Notes: generated by a model from the letters alone, not told the origin. Shown: positions 53,432 through 62,900, counted from the stretch's first letter. The stretch: DNA of 64,000 bases from JAPLJC01 sp963697965 (GCA_963697965.1 OY969108.1:3038001-3102000), one strand, 5' to 3'. Made by a program: numbers and translations.

Positions 53432-53866
53432 TCAGGCGCCGCTCAGGGCGGCATGCTCCACCTTCATACAGCGGTTCATGACCACCTTGAGCCCGGCCTT
53501 CCTGGCTTTGCGGGCCGAGCCGGGCTCCTCCAGGTCGAGCTGCATCCATACCGCTTTGGCCCCCGCCGCAATGGCTTCGTCTACGATGGCGGGAATGGCA
53601 TCCACCTTCCGGAAGATATCCACCACCTCCACCGGAAAGGGAATATCCTTGAGGCTGGGGTAGCAGAGCTCTCCCAGGACCTGGCGGCAGCCGGGGTTCA
53701 CCGGGATGATGCGGTAGCCGTGATTTTGCAGGTACTGGGCCACCTGGTAGCTGGGGCGCTCGGGGTTCTCGGAAAGCCCCACCACCGCCACCACCCGGTA
53801 GTCTTTGAGGACCGCAGCGACCTCCCGGGGGTCGGCCGGGGCTTCCGGTTCCGGTCTCTCCGTCAT
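53432..53866 (-). CDS. CoA-binding domain protein (YccU-like)
   Basis: The 144-residue Rossmann-type protein has the CoA-binding motif VVGLSENPERPSYQVAQYL, then IIPVNPGCRQVLGE, VVDIFRK and the C-terminal VVMNRCMKVEH, all hallmarks of the YccU/CoA_binding_2 family. These proteins bind CoA in the cytosol but their function is not settled. Neighbouring small genes give no further clue. Confidence 0.9.
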   Translation of the reverse strand: MTERPEPEAPADPREVAAVLKDYRVVAVVGLSENPERPSYQVAQYLQNHGYRIIPVNPGCRQVLGELCYPSLKDIPFPVEVVDIFRKVDAIPAIVDEAIAAGAKAVWMQLDLEEPGSARKARKAGLKVVMNRCMKVEHAALSGA

Positions 53867-54005
53867 CTTGCCGGCTCCTGGTTGCGGCCCGCCCCACCCT
53901 TATGTTCAGGTTCCCGGGCGAGCCCTGGGTTCATGAGCGATTGGGAATTTTTGGAGGCGCCTCTCCCGGCACAGGCCGGAAGCCAGCGCCCCCATCTCCC
54001 CACCC

Positions 54006-54798
54006 CTAGAAAGAGAGGGTGGTCCCTTCGGGGATTTGGGCCTCCGAAAGTTTCAAGGCCTCCTCAAACTTCAGGACAGTCTTGATATATGAATAAGCAA
54101 AGTTAAGCAGTTCTTCATCGTCATCCCAGATCTTTTCCAGCAAATCCGGATCCACCTGAAAGAGCTGGAGGAAGCGGCTCTTGAAGACAAAGCGGCGGAA
54201 CTGGTCCAGATCGTACATCACCATGTGGAACAGCCGATTGCCCCGCTCATCGGCCACCGGCCCGCCGTCCGCCCCCCGGCGCAGCATCATGGTCTTCCAC
54301 GGCAGGTTCATGATGTCGTATTGCTCCACCCCCTGGTCGGCGCGCCAGGAGGCCACGGACCACTCCGCCTCATCTTCATAGCCGCGGCAGTGTTCCTCCC
54401 GCACGTAGAAGTGAAACTCATCCACCCCTTCCTCGGTGATCAGGGTTCCCTGGCCGATAGGATAATAACGGCAGGCGGCCGGCCGGTCGCTGTAGACCTC
54501 GCAGCCGGTAACCGGCCGGACAAATGGACATTTGCCCTCAAACCGGGGCATGTCCATGATGACCAGAGGCAGGCCCGTTCTTGTCGTGGGGCTCGGTGCG
54601 GGTAAACTTCCGGAGAAATTCGCCGGAGGGTATCCGCAAGCGGTTTTTCAGACGCAAGATATCATAGGGGGTGAGGATAATGGTGGTGGCGCCGCAACAA
54701 GCGGTGAAGCAGGACACTCCCGGGTGACAGCGGAATTTGAAGCGGCTCTCCGGGGTGAGCTTGCGGGGTTCCACCACCTTCATATTCAAGTCGACCAT
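54006..54798 (-). pseudogene. YkgJ-family cysteine-cluster protein, one-base frameshift
   Basis: The N-terminal frame (54798 to about 54580) reads FKFRCHPGVSCFTACCG and LTPYDILRLKNRL, the family opening with a Cys cluster. It then diverges after EPHDKNG. The second frame supplies LPLVIMDMPRFEGKCPFV and CEVYSDRPAACRYYPIG, continuing to 54006. Removing one base from the GGGCC on the minus strand (about 54585-54590) joins them perfectly; the total of 793 nt is one over a multiple of three. All cysteines for the predicted Zn or Fe-S site are intact. As with murI, an indel error is as likely as decay. Confidence 0.82.
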
Positions 54799-54885
54799 GC
54801 GTTTACTCCTTCTATGTTTCCATATTCGTCATTTATTATACCAGAAATTCTTTCCCCATAACCCCCCCTGGGAAGCGTTGCGGCT

Positions 54886-55437
54886 TTAATCCTCCAGCAT
54901 CAGGTCCAGGCTGCGGGAGACCTCGGCGCTCACCGAAAATGGGTCCGCGGGGTCGGCCTCATAACGGTTCTGCAACTCGTAGGCATCCATTTCCAGAGGA
55001 ATGGCGGCGTAATTGAAACCTTGATTGACCCAGCCCAGGATATACAACTCTACGTATTTATCCGGCCCCAGGATCTCATATTGCACTGCGTGCACCAGTT
55101 CGTGGAAAATGAGGCCGCCGGGGGGCTCGCTGAGAAAAGACTCCACCACCAGGATGCTATCCATAAAGGTGATGGCGGCCATGGCGGAAAAATCCAACAA
55201 GGGGATGGCCTTTTCCGTTAAATCATCCCGGTAGTCCTCCAGAAACCCAGGATTTTCCAAGGCCGGCACCGCTGCCACCCGGACCTCCCGGAGCAAGGAG
55301 TCCTCGAAAAATGGCAGAAATTGGGCCATGGCGCTGGGGGACAAGGGCCGCCCCCGGCCCCGGAAGGCCTGCCGCTGCTCTTTGACCCACCGTTGTCCCT
55401 GGCCGATGAGCAGGGTCATTATTTGGCTCATATCCAT
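54886..55437 (-). CDS. Putative zinc metallopeptidase-like protein
   Basis: The 183-residue protein has an HExxH motif in GLIFHELVHAVQYEILG (about residues 110-125) followed at helix distance by IPLEMDAYELQN, whose glutamate could be the third zinc ligand (gluzincin-like). It has no signal peptide or membrane helix. The family is not recognised. It has an unusual upstream region with a promoter inside a palindromic array (55507-55586), suggesting tight regulation of this gene. Confidence 0.65.
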   Translation of the reverse strand: MDMSQIMTLLIGQGQRWVKEQRQAFRGRGRPLSPSAMAQFLPFFEDSLLREVRVAAVPALENPGFLEDYRDDLTEKAIPLLDFSAMAAITFMDSILVVESFLSEPPGGLIFHELVHAVQYEILGPDKYVELYILGWVNQGFNYAAIPLEMDAYELQNRYEADPADPFSVSAEVSRSLDLMLED

Positions 55438-55506
55438 GAGGCGCTCCTCTGGTAATGCTAAGGTTGCATCCGTTCAGGTTGGCTAAAGATTGTCGAGAAA
55501 TAAACA

Positions 55507-55586
55507 CCACAAGCCGTGAATAACGGTTCTTGTGGGGCATATATAGATTATACCCCACAAGTCATAAAAAATGGGTTTTGTGGGGT
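55507..55586 (-). promoter_or_regulatory. Alternating CTTGTGGGG half-site array with embedded promoter
   Basis: Four half-sites alternate in orientation at about 23-24 bp steps: CCACAAG (55507-55513), CTTGTGGGG (55529-55537), CCCCACAAG (55553-55561) and TTTTGTGGGG (about 55575-55584). The middle two form a perfect 9-bp inverted repeat. On the minus strand TATAAT (55552-55547) lies inside it, so a repressor bound there would cover the -10 region of the gene at 55437. No -35 is obvious. Confidence 0.55.
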
Positions 55587-55608
55587 ACCGGGGCTGGCCG
55601 CTCCCGGT

Positions 55609-55636
55609 AAAAAAAGCCGGCCCCGCGTGGGGCCGA
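55609..55636 (-). terminator. Intrinsic terminator after qmoC
   Basis: On the minus strand GTCGGCCCC and GGGGCCGGC form the stem with loop ACGC, followed by seven T residues, about 30 bp after the qmoC stop. Confidence 0.88.
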
Positions 55637-55664
55637 CTTCCAGTTAACGGCGACGTCGCCCCGC

Positions 55665-56780
55665 CTAAAAGCCACGGCCCGACATGCGGGCATAAAGCAT
55701 GGCCACGGTGCGGTACACCATATGGGCCATCTTGGTGTAGGGGGCGTAGAAGAACAGGAAAAACACCGAGACCAGGTGCAGAAAGTAGGTGGGATAGGCC
55801 AGGATGCGGATATCGAGCAGCCGCAGCAGCCAGGAGAGCAGGCCGGTGGCCCCCACTGCAAAGATCACGTAGACCAACAGCCAGTCATAATAGCCGCCAT
55901 AGCCCGCTTTCTCGGCGTTGGCCTGGCGCTCCTGGATGATGTTGTAGATTCCGTAGAGCAGGCCCGCGGTGCCGAGGATAGCCAGCAGCTTGATGGGCTC
56001 ATAGATGGCGTAGGGGGATTCATGATGAAATACCCATTCGTTCAGGAAGCCCCAGCTGGTGACGACGGCCAGGAAGATGAAGCCAAAAAGCAGGAACAGG
56101 TGGTTGAGGGAGCGGCTATAGGTCGTGTCACACAGCCGGAAGCGGTTGTGCAACAAGATATCTTTGAGGGTAGCCACCAGGTTGCCCACCGGATTGCCTT
56201 CCACCCGAACCTTCCAGGGGTTGCTGCTATTCAGGTCCCCCCAGTAACTGAGGACACCCCGGCCCAATACCACCACCGCAAAGAAGAAAGCGGGGACAAA
56301 GATGGCGTCCACCAACAGGGTGGGGAACAGCTTGTGGTAGGCAATGGGGCCGGCGGGCAGGTGCAGATGGCCGATAGCCCCCAGGGCCGCCAGCAGCAGC
56401 ACCACCGGGAAGGCCAGCAGTAACGGGAGATAGCGGGGGTCGCCCACCATCTTGGCCAACGCCTTGGGAGCGGCGTATTCCTCGATGCACAGTTTCCGGA
56501 GGGCGTTCATCACTTCGCCGGGTTTGGCCCCCCGAGGACAGTAAATGGTGCAATCGCTGCACTGATGGCACAGCCAGATATCCGGGTCTTGCACCACCTC
56601 TTTCAGGCCCCATTGGGCCTGGAGCATCTCTTTGCGAGGGAAGGGCTTGCTATCGGGAGTGGGGTTACAAACCACCGAACAGGTGTCGCACTGATAGCAT
56701 TTCTTTACCGTGTCCCCCCCGGCGGCGATGACCCGGTTGACGAATTGCAGGTCCGGTTTGATAACAGTTTCGCCTGCCAT
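55665..56780 (-). CDS. qmoC: Quinone-interacting membrane-bound oxidoreductase subunit C
   Basis: QmoC anchors the Qmo complex in the membrane and passes electrons between menaquinol and QmoAB, the partner of APS reductase. The 371-residue protein is an HdrC-HdrE fusion. An N-terminal ferredoxin domain has CYQCDTCSVVCNP and CHQCSDCTIYCPRG. About six membrane helices follow, with histidines for b-type hemes (YHKLFPTLLVDA; SLNHLFLLFGF; YFLHLVSVFFLF). The start is 12 bp after the qmoB stop. Confidence 0.96.
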   Translation of the reverse strand: MAGETVIKPDLQFVNRVIAAGGDTVKKCYQCDTCSVVCNPTPDSKPFPRKEMLQAQWGLKEVVQDPDIWLCHQCSDCTIYCPRGAKPGEVMNALRKLCIEEYAAPKALAKMVGDPRYLPLLLAFPVVLLLAALGAIGHLHLPAGPIAYHKLFPTLLVDAIFVPAFFFAVVVLGRGVLSYWGDLNSSNPWKVRVEGNPVGNLVATLKDILLHNRFRLCDTTYSRSLNHLFLLFGFIFLAVVTSWGFLNEWVFHHESPYAIYEPIKLLAILGTAGLLYGIYNIIQERQANAEKAGYGGYYDWLLVYVIFAVGATGLLSWLLRLLDIRILAYPTYFLHLVSVFFLFFYAPYTKMAHMVYRTVAMLYARMSGRGF

Positions 56781-56792
56781 GGATCAGACCTC

Positions 56793-58958
56793 CTAAAATT
56801 CCTTGAAGGGGTTGGGGCCGATTTCCAAAACCCGCTTGACGAAATCACTGACGAGTTCCGGCAGCTTATCGAAATCGGAGTGGGCTATCTGGTATTGCTG
56901 CACCCGGTCGGCTTCCAGCCCCAGCTTGTCCAGGGTTTCGGAAAGCTTGCCCAGGCGGTAGTTGCAGAGCTCGCTGCCCTTGGCGAAGTGGCACTGATAG
57001 TCGTCCCCGTATTTGCAACCCAGGAGCATCAGGCCATCGACACCCCGGGACAGGGCATCCGAAACCCAGACCATATTAAAGGACCCGAGACAGCGCAGCG
57101 GGATGAAGCGGATCCGGGGGTCCAACTTCAGCCTGTGCAAGCCGGCCGCGTCCAAGGCCGGCATGGCGTCGTTTTCACAGATCAGGCCGATGAACCGGAA
57201 AGGCGCGTCTTCCGCCTCTTCATCCTCGAGTTCCGGCACGTCCAGGGCCTTGAGCATGGAGCCGATGATATCGACGCTGTAATCCTTGAAGGAAACGATG
57301 CGCTCCGGGCAGGACCCCATGCAGGTGGAGCAGCGGCGGCAGCGGTTAATCTTGAAGAACGGGGTGCCTTTTTCATCTTCTTCGATGGCGCCGAAGGGGC
57401 ACTCCTCGGTGCAACGCTTACATGAGGTGCAGCGCTGCATGAAGGGGTCCGGGAAGGTGTTGTCCCAGGCCCGGGGATGCACCGCCATACCCGCGGCCAC
57501 GTGCTCCACCGCCTGGATGGCCTTGCAGGCCGCACCGGCGCCGTCGTTCATGGCCATGGGGATGGTCATGGCCTGATGGACCGCGCCTGCGGCATAGACC
57601 CCGGTACGCCGGGTCTCATAGGGAAAGCAGATGAAGTTGGAGTCGGCAAATCCCTGGTAGGGCTCGATCTCCGGCAACCCCGGCCCCTGCCGGTAGGCGA
57701 GATTGAGCACCGGCTCATCATTGGTGACCGGCACCAAGCCGGTGGCCAGCACCACCAGGTCGGCTTCCAGGAGCACCTTCTCGCCCAGGAGGGTGTCCTT
57801 AGCGAATATATGCAGCCTGGCGTCGCCCCCCAAGGCGACACCCTCGATCTCAGCCTTGGTCAGCATGATGCCGGGATCGGACTGCGCTTCCTTATAGAAC
57901 AGCTCCATCTGCCCCGGGGTGCGGATATCCTTGTAGAGGATATAGGCCAGGGCCTCGGCGTTCTGCTGGCGGACATAGAGGGCCTGCTTCAGGGAGGCCA
58001 GACAGCAGAAGTCGGAACAGTAGGGCAGGTGTTCAGCGTCCCGGGAACCGGCGCACTGGATGAAGGCCACGGTGTTGGCCGGCTTGCCGTCGGAAGGCCG
58101 CACGATCTTGCCCTTTTTGGCCAGCTCCTCCATCTCCAGGTTGGTGATCACGTCCTTGGAGAGGCCGTAGCCGAGCTTGGTGAGCTTGGTGGCGTCGTAG
58201 GGCCGCCAGCCGGCCGCGAGCACCACCGCGCCTACCCGGAAGGTCTCTGCGCTGCCGTTGACCGTGAGGGTGGTGTCCAGCAGACCCGGCTCCCCTTCGA
58301 TCTTCTCGATCTGGGCGCTGGTGAAGACCCGGATCTTGGGATGGCCCTGGACCTCCTTGATCTTCTTGAAGACCGTAGGCTCCTGCAGAGTGGTGAAGGG
58401 ATAGCTGGAAGGCGTCTGGCGGTGCAGCTTGGCCCCATAGCCGCCCAGTTCCGCCTCCTTTTCCACCAGTACCACGTCATAGCCGCCATTGGCGGCTTCC
58501 AGGGCAGCGCTCAGGCCGGCGGCGCCGCCGCCGATGACCAGGATGGTCTTGTCGCATTCGCTCTGGTAAGGTTCCGGCATGTCGGACTTTTTCACCCGGG
58601 CGCAGTACATCCGCAGGTAGTCCTCAGCCAGGGCCTGGGTATGTTCGTTATTGGGCTCCTGGGTCCAGGCCACCGCCTCCCGAATATTGCAGCGCTCCAC
58701 CAACACGTTGGGGAAATCGAGTTCCGTATATTTCACCCGGGGGGAGCAGGCGGCAATGACCAGGGCGTTTATGCCCTCGCCTTCCGGCTTGAGATCCTCC
58801 AGGATCATCTCCCGGGCGGCGGGGGAGCACAGGATGTCGTGCTCCTTGATATGCTGGATCTTGCCCTCTTTCTTGATCACCTTGGCCAGGCTCTCAAAAT
58901 CGATGGCCTCTCCGATGCCGCAACCCTTGCATAGATAGACACCGTATTTCTTTTCCAT
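56793..58958 (-). CDS. qmoB: Quinone-interacting membrane-bound oxidoreductase subunit B
   Basis: QmoB is an HdrA-like flavin and Fe-S subunit. The 721 residues run as follows: an N-terminal LCKGCGIG region, an FAD-binding ILVIGGGAAGLSAALEA, a second motif in FIQCAGSRDAEHLPYC, two ferredoxin motifs CTSCKRCTEECP and CRRCSTCMGSCP (about 510-560), and a C-terminal MvhD-like domain (about 590-715; FIGLICEND, LRCLGSFN, GCKYGDDYQCHF). The MvhD-like part lacks the N-terminal cysteine cluster seen in the separate MvhD at 341-790. The start overlaps the qmoA stop by one base (TAATG). Confidence 0.96.
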   Translation of the reverse strand: MEKKYGVYLCKGCGIGEAIDFESLAKVIKKEGKIQHIKEHDILCSPAAREMILEDLKPEGEGINALVIAACSPRVKYTELDFPNVLVERCNIREAVAWTQEPNNEHTQALAEDYLRMYCARVKKSDMPEPYQSECDKTILVIGGGAAGLSAALEAANGGYDVVLVEKEAELGGYGAKLHRQTPSSYPFTTLQEPTVFKKIKEVQGHPKIRVFTSAQIEKIEGEPGLLDTTLTVNGSAETFRVGAVVLAAGWRPYDATKLTKLGYGLSKDVITNLEMEELAKKGKIVRPSDGKPANTVAFIQCAGSRDAEHLPYCSDFCCLASLKQALYVRQQNAEALAYILYKDIRTPGQMELFYKEAQSDPGIMLTKAEIEGVALGGDARLHIFAKDTLLGEKVLLEADLVVLATGLVPVTNDEPVLNLAYRQGPGLPEIEPYQGFADSNFICFPYETRRTGVYAAGAVHQAMTIPMAMNDGAGAACKAIQAVEHVAAGMAVHPRAWDNTFPDPFMQRCTSCKRCTEECPFGAIEEDEKGTPFFKINRCRRCSTCMGSCPERIVSFKDYSVDIIGSMLKALDVPELEDEEAEDAPFRFIGLICENDAMPALDAAGLHRLKLDPRIRFIPLRCLGSFNMVWVSDALSRGVDGLMLLGCKYGDDYQCHFAKGSELCNYRLGKLSETLDKLGLEADRVQQYQIAHSDFDKLPELVSDFVKRVLEIGPNPFKEF

Positions 58959-60220
58959 TATGACCTCCTGCCCAGGGCGATGAGACTCTTAAGCGCGGCC
59001 CCGGTACCGTCCTGCACCAACTTGGTCACGTCCAGGGGACCCTTTAAAGTGCCCACGGCATAGACGCCCGGCGGCAGGAGCTCCTCGATGATGAAGCCGT
59101 CGGGGGTGTAGGAGATTGGCAGGGGGCAGGGAGAGGACTTGGTGGAGGGCACCATGCCCGCCGCCAGCACCACCATATCGAAGGTCTGGGACTGTTTGTC
59201 ACCCGTTGCGGTGTTTTCCGCCACCACCACCACGTCGTCGCTCCCGGGAGCCTGGGTGACCTTGGCCACCTTGCCCCGGATGAGATGGACCTTTTCGTCG
59301 TCCCGCACCTTCCAAAAAAACTGCTCATAGCGGCCCGGCGTGCGAATATCGATATAAAAGATATGGGCTTCGGTCTCCGGGTCTTTCTCCCGGAGATATG
59401 TGGCCTGCTTTAGGGAGGCCATGCAGCAGATATAGGAACAATACGGCAGATGATTCTCGTCCCGGGAACCGGCGCATTGGACAAAGGCCACCTTTTTGGG
59501 GGCCTTCTGGTCCGAGGGGCGGAGGATCGAGCCGCCGGTGGGGCCGTTGGAGGCCGCCAGGCGCTCCATCTGCATGTTGGTGATGACGTTGGCCACCTGT
59601 CCAAACCCCAGGTTGTCCATCTTGGTGGCATCGTAAAGTTCCCAGCCGCTGGCCAGGATGACAGCCCCCACCCGGAACTTCAGGGTTTGGGGCGCCATGT
59701 CCAGCTCGATGGCTTCGTACTTGCAGGCCTCCTGGCACTTCCGGCCGCAGTCACCGCTGCATACCGAGGCGTCGATGACGTACTTCTGGGGAAAGGCGAA
59801 ATCAAAGGGGATGTAGGCTGCCTTGGTCTTGTCCAGACCATAGTTGAAATCGTTAACCCGAAAGGCGGTACAGGCCTGGGCGCAGGCATCGCATGCCACG
59901 CAGCGGTCATTGACATAGCGCGGCGCCACCTGGACGGTGACCTCGAAGTTGCCCGCCGTGCCGCTGACCTGGGTGACTTCCGCCATGGTGAGGAAACTGA
60001 TGTTGGCATTTTCCTTGATGCGGCGGAAGTTGATCTCTAAACCGCAGGTGGGCGGGCAAAGCTTGGGAAAGTATCGGTGGAGTTGGGCTACCCGGCCGCC
60101 CAGGTAGGGGGCCTTCTCGGTGATGATCACCTCCGCCCCGGATTCCGCCGCCTCCAGGGCCGCGGCGAGGCCGCTCATGCCTCCCCCGATGACCAGAATC
60201 TTGCGATTTTCGGCGTTCAC
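58958..60220 (-). CDS. qmoA: Quinone-interacting membrane-bound oxidoreductase subunit A
   Basis: QmoA is the smaller HdrA-like flavoprotein of the Qmo complex. The 420-residue chain has the FAD motif ILVIGGGMSGLAAALEA. Cysteine-rich segments are KLCPPTCGLEINFR, CVACDACAQAC and CSGDCGRKCQEACKYEA, followed by FVQCAGSRDENHLPYCS. There is no ferredoxin domain at the C-terminus, unlike QmoB. A GGAGGA ribosome site precedes the ATG. The 60221-60375 gap before it should hold the qmoABC promoter, separate from the sat-apr unit that ends at the terminator at 60376. Confidence 0.96.
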   Translation of the reverse strand: MNAENRKILVIGGGMSGLAAALEAAESGAEVIITEKAPYLGGRVAQLHRYFPKLCPPTCGLEINFRRIKENANISFLTMAEVTQVSGTAGNFEVTVQVAPRYVNDRCVACDACAQACTAFRVNDFNYGLDKTKAAYIPFDFAFPQKYVIDASVCSGDCGRKCQEACKYEAIELDMAPQTLKFRVGAVILASGWELYDATKMDNLGFGQVANVITNMQMERLAASNGPTGGSILRPSDQKAPKKVAFVQCAGSRDENHLPYCSYICCMASLKQATYLREKDPETEAHIFYIDIRTPGRYEQFFWKVRDDEKVHLIRGKVAKVTQAPGSDDVVVVAENTATGDKQSQTFDMVVLAAGMVPSTKSSPCPLPISYTPDGFIIEELLPPGVYAVGTLKGPLDVTKLVQDGTGAALKSLIALGRRS

Positions 60221-60375
60221 ACCAGTCCTCCTTCAGGACATTTCGCGAACCGGATTCGGGCTCATGGAAACTTCCGGCCCGGCCCCGCAAACGCGATACC
60301 CCACTAATATAACATTGTGAATAGAGGTGCAAGCGATTTTTGCCTGGGCCGGGGAGGGAAGCCCGAACTTCCCCT

Positions 60376-60410
60376 AAAAAAATGGCCGTGGCGGGCCTGA
60401 TGCCACGGCC
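60376..60410 (-). terminator. Intrinsic terminator after aprA
   Basis: On the minus strand GGCCGTGGC pairs with GCCACGGCC around a nine-base loop, followed by A and seven T residues. A second GC-rich hairpin (about 60427-60460) lies between this and the aprA stop. It separates sat-aprBA from qmoABC. Confidence 0.92.
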
Positions 60411-60471
60411 GGAGAGAACGCCGCTCGGGACCCCGGCAGGACCGGGGCCCCGAGGACGCCTTAAGGGTTGC

Positions 60472-62436
60472 TTACTTCACCAGTTGCTTGTAGGGCTCGG
60501 TCTCGAACTTCCACTCGTTCTTGTTCTTGTCGTACTGGGAGATGGTGAACACCTTCCACTTGGTGTCGTCGATGGCCAGGAAGTCGGAACGATAGTAGTA
60601 CCCGGGATACCGGGTCTCTTCCCGGAAGAGGATGTGGCGCAGGTGGGCCTCACCGGAGAGAATCCGGTGATATTGCTCCCAGGCCCGCATCAGTTCGTGC
60701 AGGTCACGGGCGGCCAAGTGGGTGGCGTCTTCCTTCAGCAGGGTGAGGCGCTTCAGGCCTTCTTCCAGGCTGGGTTTGTTGGTCATATACATGGTGGCGC
60801 AACCGGCCACGTACTCGTCCATCAGCTTCTGCAAGCGGGTCTGCACCTGCCTGGGAAGCAGATAGTTGGGGTTGATCTCCACCGCCGAGGTGTAGTCTTT
60901 GTACTTCTCGAAGATCTCGAAGGGCAGGTAGATCTCGGCGATCACCTCGTCGATGTTCTGGGCCGCTTCCAGCTTGTCGTTCTTGTGGTCCAGGATGAAG
61001 GCGATGGCGGCCTTGGCAGCCATGCGGCCCTCAGCGTGGGACCCGGAGGAGAACTTGTGCCCGGAGGCGCCGACGCCGTCACCCGCGGTGAACAGACCGT
61101 CAACGGTGGTCATGCGGTCATAGCCCCAGAACCATTTGTCAGGAGCGCCCATGTAGTTCTTGGAGGGGCCGGAGACCCAGAGACCGGCGCAGCCGGCGTG
61201 CGAACCGAGCAGATAGGGCTCGGAGGGGATGATTTCCGAAGGCACCTTGTCGGGCTCCATGTTGAAGGAGGCCCACAGGGAGGCAGCGGAGATGGACATA
61301 TCCAGGAAGTCTTCCCAGGCCTCCGCCTCCAGATGCTTCAGCTCTTTCTTGCTCAGGGTCTCGGCCAGCTTGGCCATGGCCGTTTGGGTTTGCATCATGA
61401 TGGGGCCGCGGCCTTCCCGCATCTCGATCATAGCCGCGTGGTTCCGCAGGCAGGTGCCGGGGTTATCCGCGTAACCGGGGTATTCTTTCTTGACCCGATC
61501 CCAGTTTTTGGCCATGTAGTCTTCGCCGTAGGCATTGGTGGCTATGGCTTTGAAGAACAGGAACCAGGCGCCCACCGGGCCGTAACCGTCTTTAAACCGG
61601 GCCGGGACGAAACGGTTTTCCATGAGCACCATCTTGGCGCCGATTTCCGCGGGCATGGCATAGGTGGAACCGGCGTTCCAGACGGGATACCAGGCACGGC
61701 CCTGGCCTTCACCCACCGACCGGGGCCGGAAGACGTTGACCACGCCGCCGCAGGCGATAATCACGGCTTTGCATTTGAAGACGTAGGTCTTGTGCTCCCG
61801 CACGCTGAAGCCCACCGCGCCGCATACCCGGTTGGAGTTGTTCTTGTCGGTGAGCAGCTTAACGATGAAGACCCGCTCGTAGATGTTGTCCATGCCGATG
61901 GCGTTCTTGGCGGCTTCGGCCACGATCACCTTGTAGGACTCGCCGTTGATCATGCACTGCCAACGGCCGGAACGTACGCACTTACCGCCGTCCTTCAGCA
62001 AGGGCAGGCCTTCGTCTCTGGCGGTCTGGCCGTCCACAGTGTGGTTTTCGGCGTCTTTCTGCCAGATGGGCAGGCCCCAATCCTGGAAGTCATGCACGCT
62101 CTGATCGACGTGGGCGCCCAGGCTATAGACCAGGTCCTCCCGGATAATGCCCATGAGGTCGGTGCGCACCATGTTCACGTAATCGGCAATCTTGTTCTCG
62201 GGGCCGATGTAGGTATTGATGGCGGAGAGGCCCATGGCCACGGCGCCGGAGCGATCCAGGGCGGCTTTGTCCACCAGGGTGATTTTGATGCCGGCGGCTT
62301 TCGCCCAGGCAGCAGCTTCAACCGCGGCGCCGGTGCAAGCCATACCGCCGCCTACCAGCAGCAGGTCGGTCTCAATGGTAACTACTTCCGGTTTCGAACA
62401 AAAAGACCATTTACAGAATTCTCTTTCCAGAGCCAT
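60472..62436 (-). CDS. aprA: Adenylylsulfate reductase subunit alpha
   Basis: AprA holds the FAD that reduces APS to sulfite and AMP. The 654 residues match dissimilatory AprA. The FAD-binding start is TDLLLVGGGMACTGAAVEAA, followed by RSGAVAMGLSAINTYIG, the substrate-channel region CLRNHAAMIEMREGRG and the C-terminal LAIDDTKWKVFTISQYDK. The gene follows aprB by 38 bp with a GAGG-type ribosome site and ends at a strong terminator. Confidence 0.98.
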   Translation of the reverse strand: MALEREFCKWSFCSKPEVVTIETDLLLVGGGMACTGAAVEAAAWAKAAGIKITLVDKAALDRSGAVAMGLSAINTYIGPENKIADYVNMVRTDLMGIIREDLVYSLGAHVDQSVHDFQDWGLPIWQKDAENHTVDGQTARDEGLPLLKDGGKCVRSGRWQCMINGESYKVIVAEAAKNAIGMDNIYERVFIVKLLTDKNNSNRVCGAVGFSVREHKTYVFKCKAVIIACGGVVNVFRPRSVGEGQGRAWYPVWNAGSTYAMPAEIGAKMVLMENRFVPARFKDGYGPVGAWFLFFKAIATNAYGEDYMAKNWDRVKKEYPGYADNPGTCLRNHAAMIEMREGRGPIMMQTQTAMAKLAETLSKKELKHLEAEAWEDFLDMSISAASLWASFNMEPDKVPSEIIPSEPYLLGSHAGCAGLWVSGPSKNYMGAPDKWFWGYDRMTTVDGLFTAGDGVGASGHKFSSGSHAEGRMAAKAAIAFILDHKNDKLEAAQNIDEVIAEIYLPFEIFEKYKDYTSAVEINPNYLLPRQVQTRLQKLMDEYVAGCATMYMTNKPSLEEGLKRLTLLKEDATHLAARDLHELMRAWEQYHRILSGEAHLRHILFREETRYPGYYYRSDFLAIDDTKWKVFTISQYDKNKNEWKFETEPYKQLVK

Positions 62437-62474
62437 ATCTCATTAACCTCCTTGAATTTGCGCTGCTGGGTGGA

Positions 62475-62900
62475 CTACTCGGTACGGGCCTTGCCGGTGT
62501 AAAAACCGGGTTGCTTGAGGGCAGCCAAGTCGCTGGGCATGGTTTTGCCCTTGAAGCACTCAATGGAACCCTCAGACGTGGTCCGGATGGGGAACTTGAA
62601 CCGCTTAATGGTCTTCTGATCCCGGAACTTGATGGTCCACATGATGGAGTCGGTGCCCCTGAGCGGGATGGTGCTGGAACCGAGGGGCATGATGTCGGCA
62701 TAATGCCGGACTTCGATGGCCTGCTGGGGGCAGATCTTCACGCAATTGTAGCATTCCCAGCACTGATCCGGCTCCTGGTTGAAGGCCTTCTTGCTCTCGG
62801 CGTTCAGAACCATCAGGTCGTTGGGACAAATGTACTGGCAAGCGGTCTTGTCCAGGGCCTTGCAGCCGTCACATTTTTCCATGATTACGAAACTTGGCAT
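62475..62900 (-). CDS. aprB: Adenylylsulfate reductase subunit beta
   Basis: AprB carries two 4Fe-4S clusters feeding electrons to AprA. The 141-residue protein has the cluster cysteines in EKCDGCKALDKTACQYICP and CWECYNCVKICPQ. The C-terminal tail that wraps AprA is present (GSSTIPLRGTDSIMWTIKFR). The gene lies 94 bp after sat, with a GAGGAGG ribosome site. Confidence 0.98.
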   Translation of the reverse strand: MPSFVIMEKCDGCKALDKTACQYICPNDLMVLNAESKKAFNQEPDQCWECYNCVKICPQQAIEVRHYADIMPLGSSTIPLRGTDSIMWTIKFRDQKTIKRFKFPIRTTSEGSIECFKGKTMPSDLAALKQPGFYTGKARTE

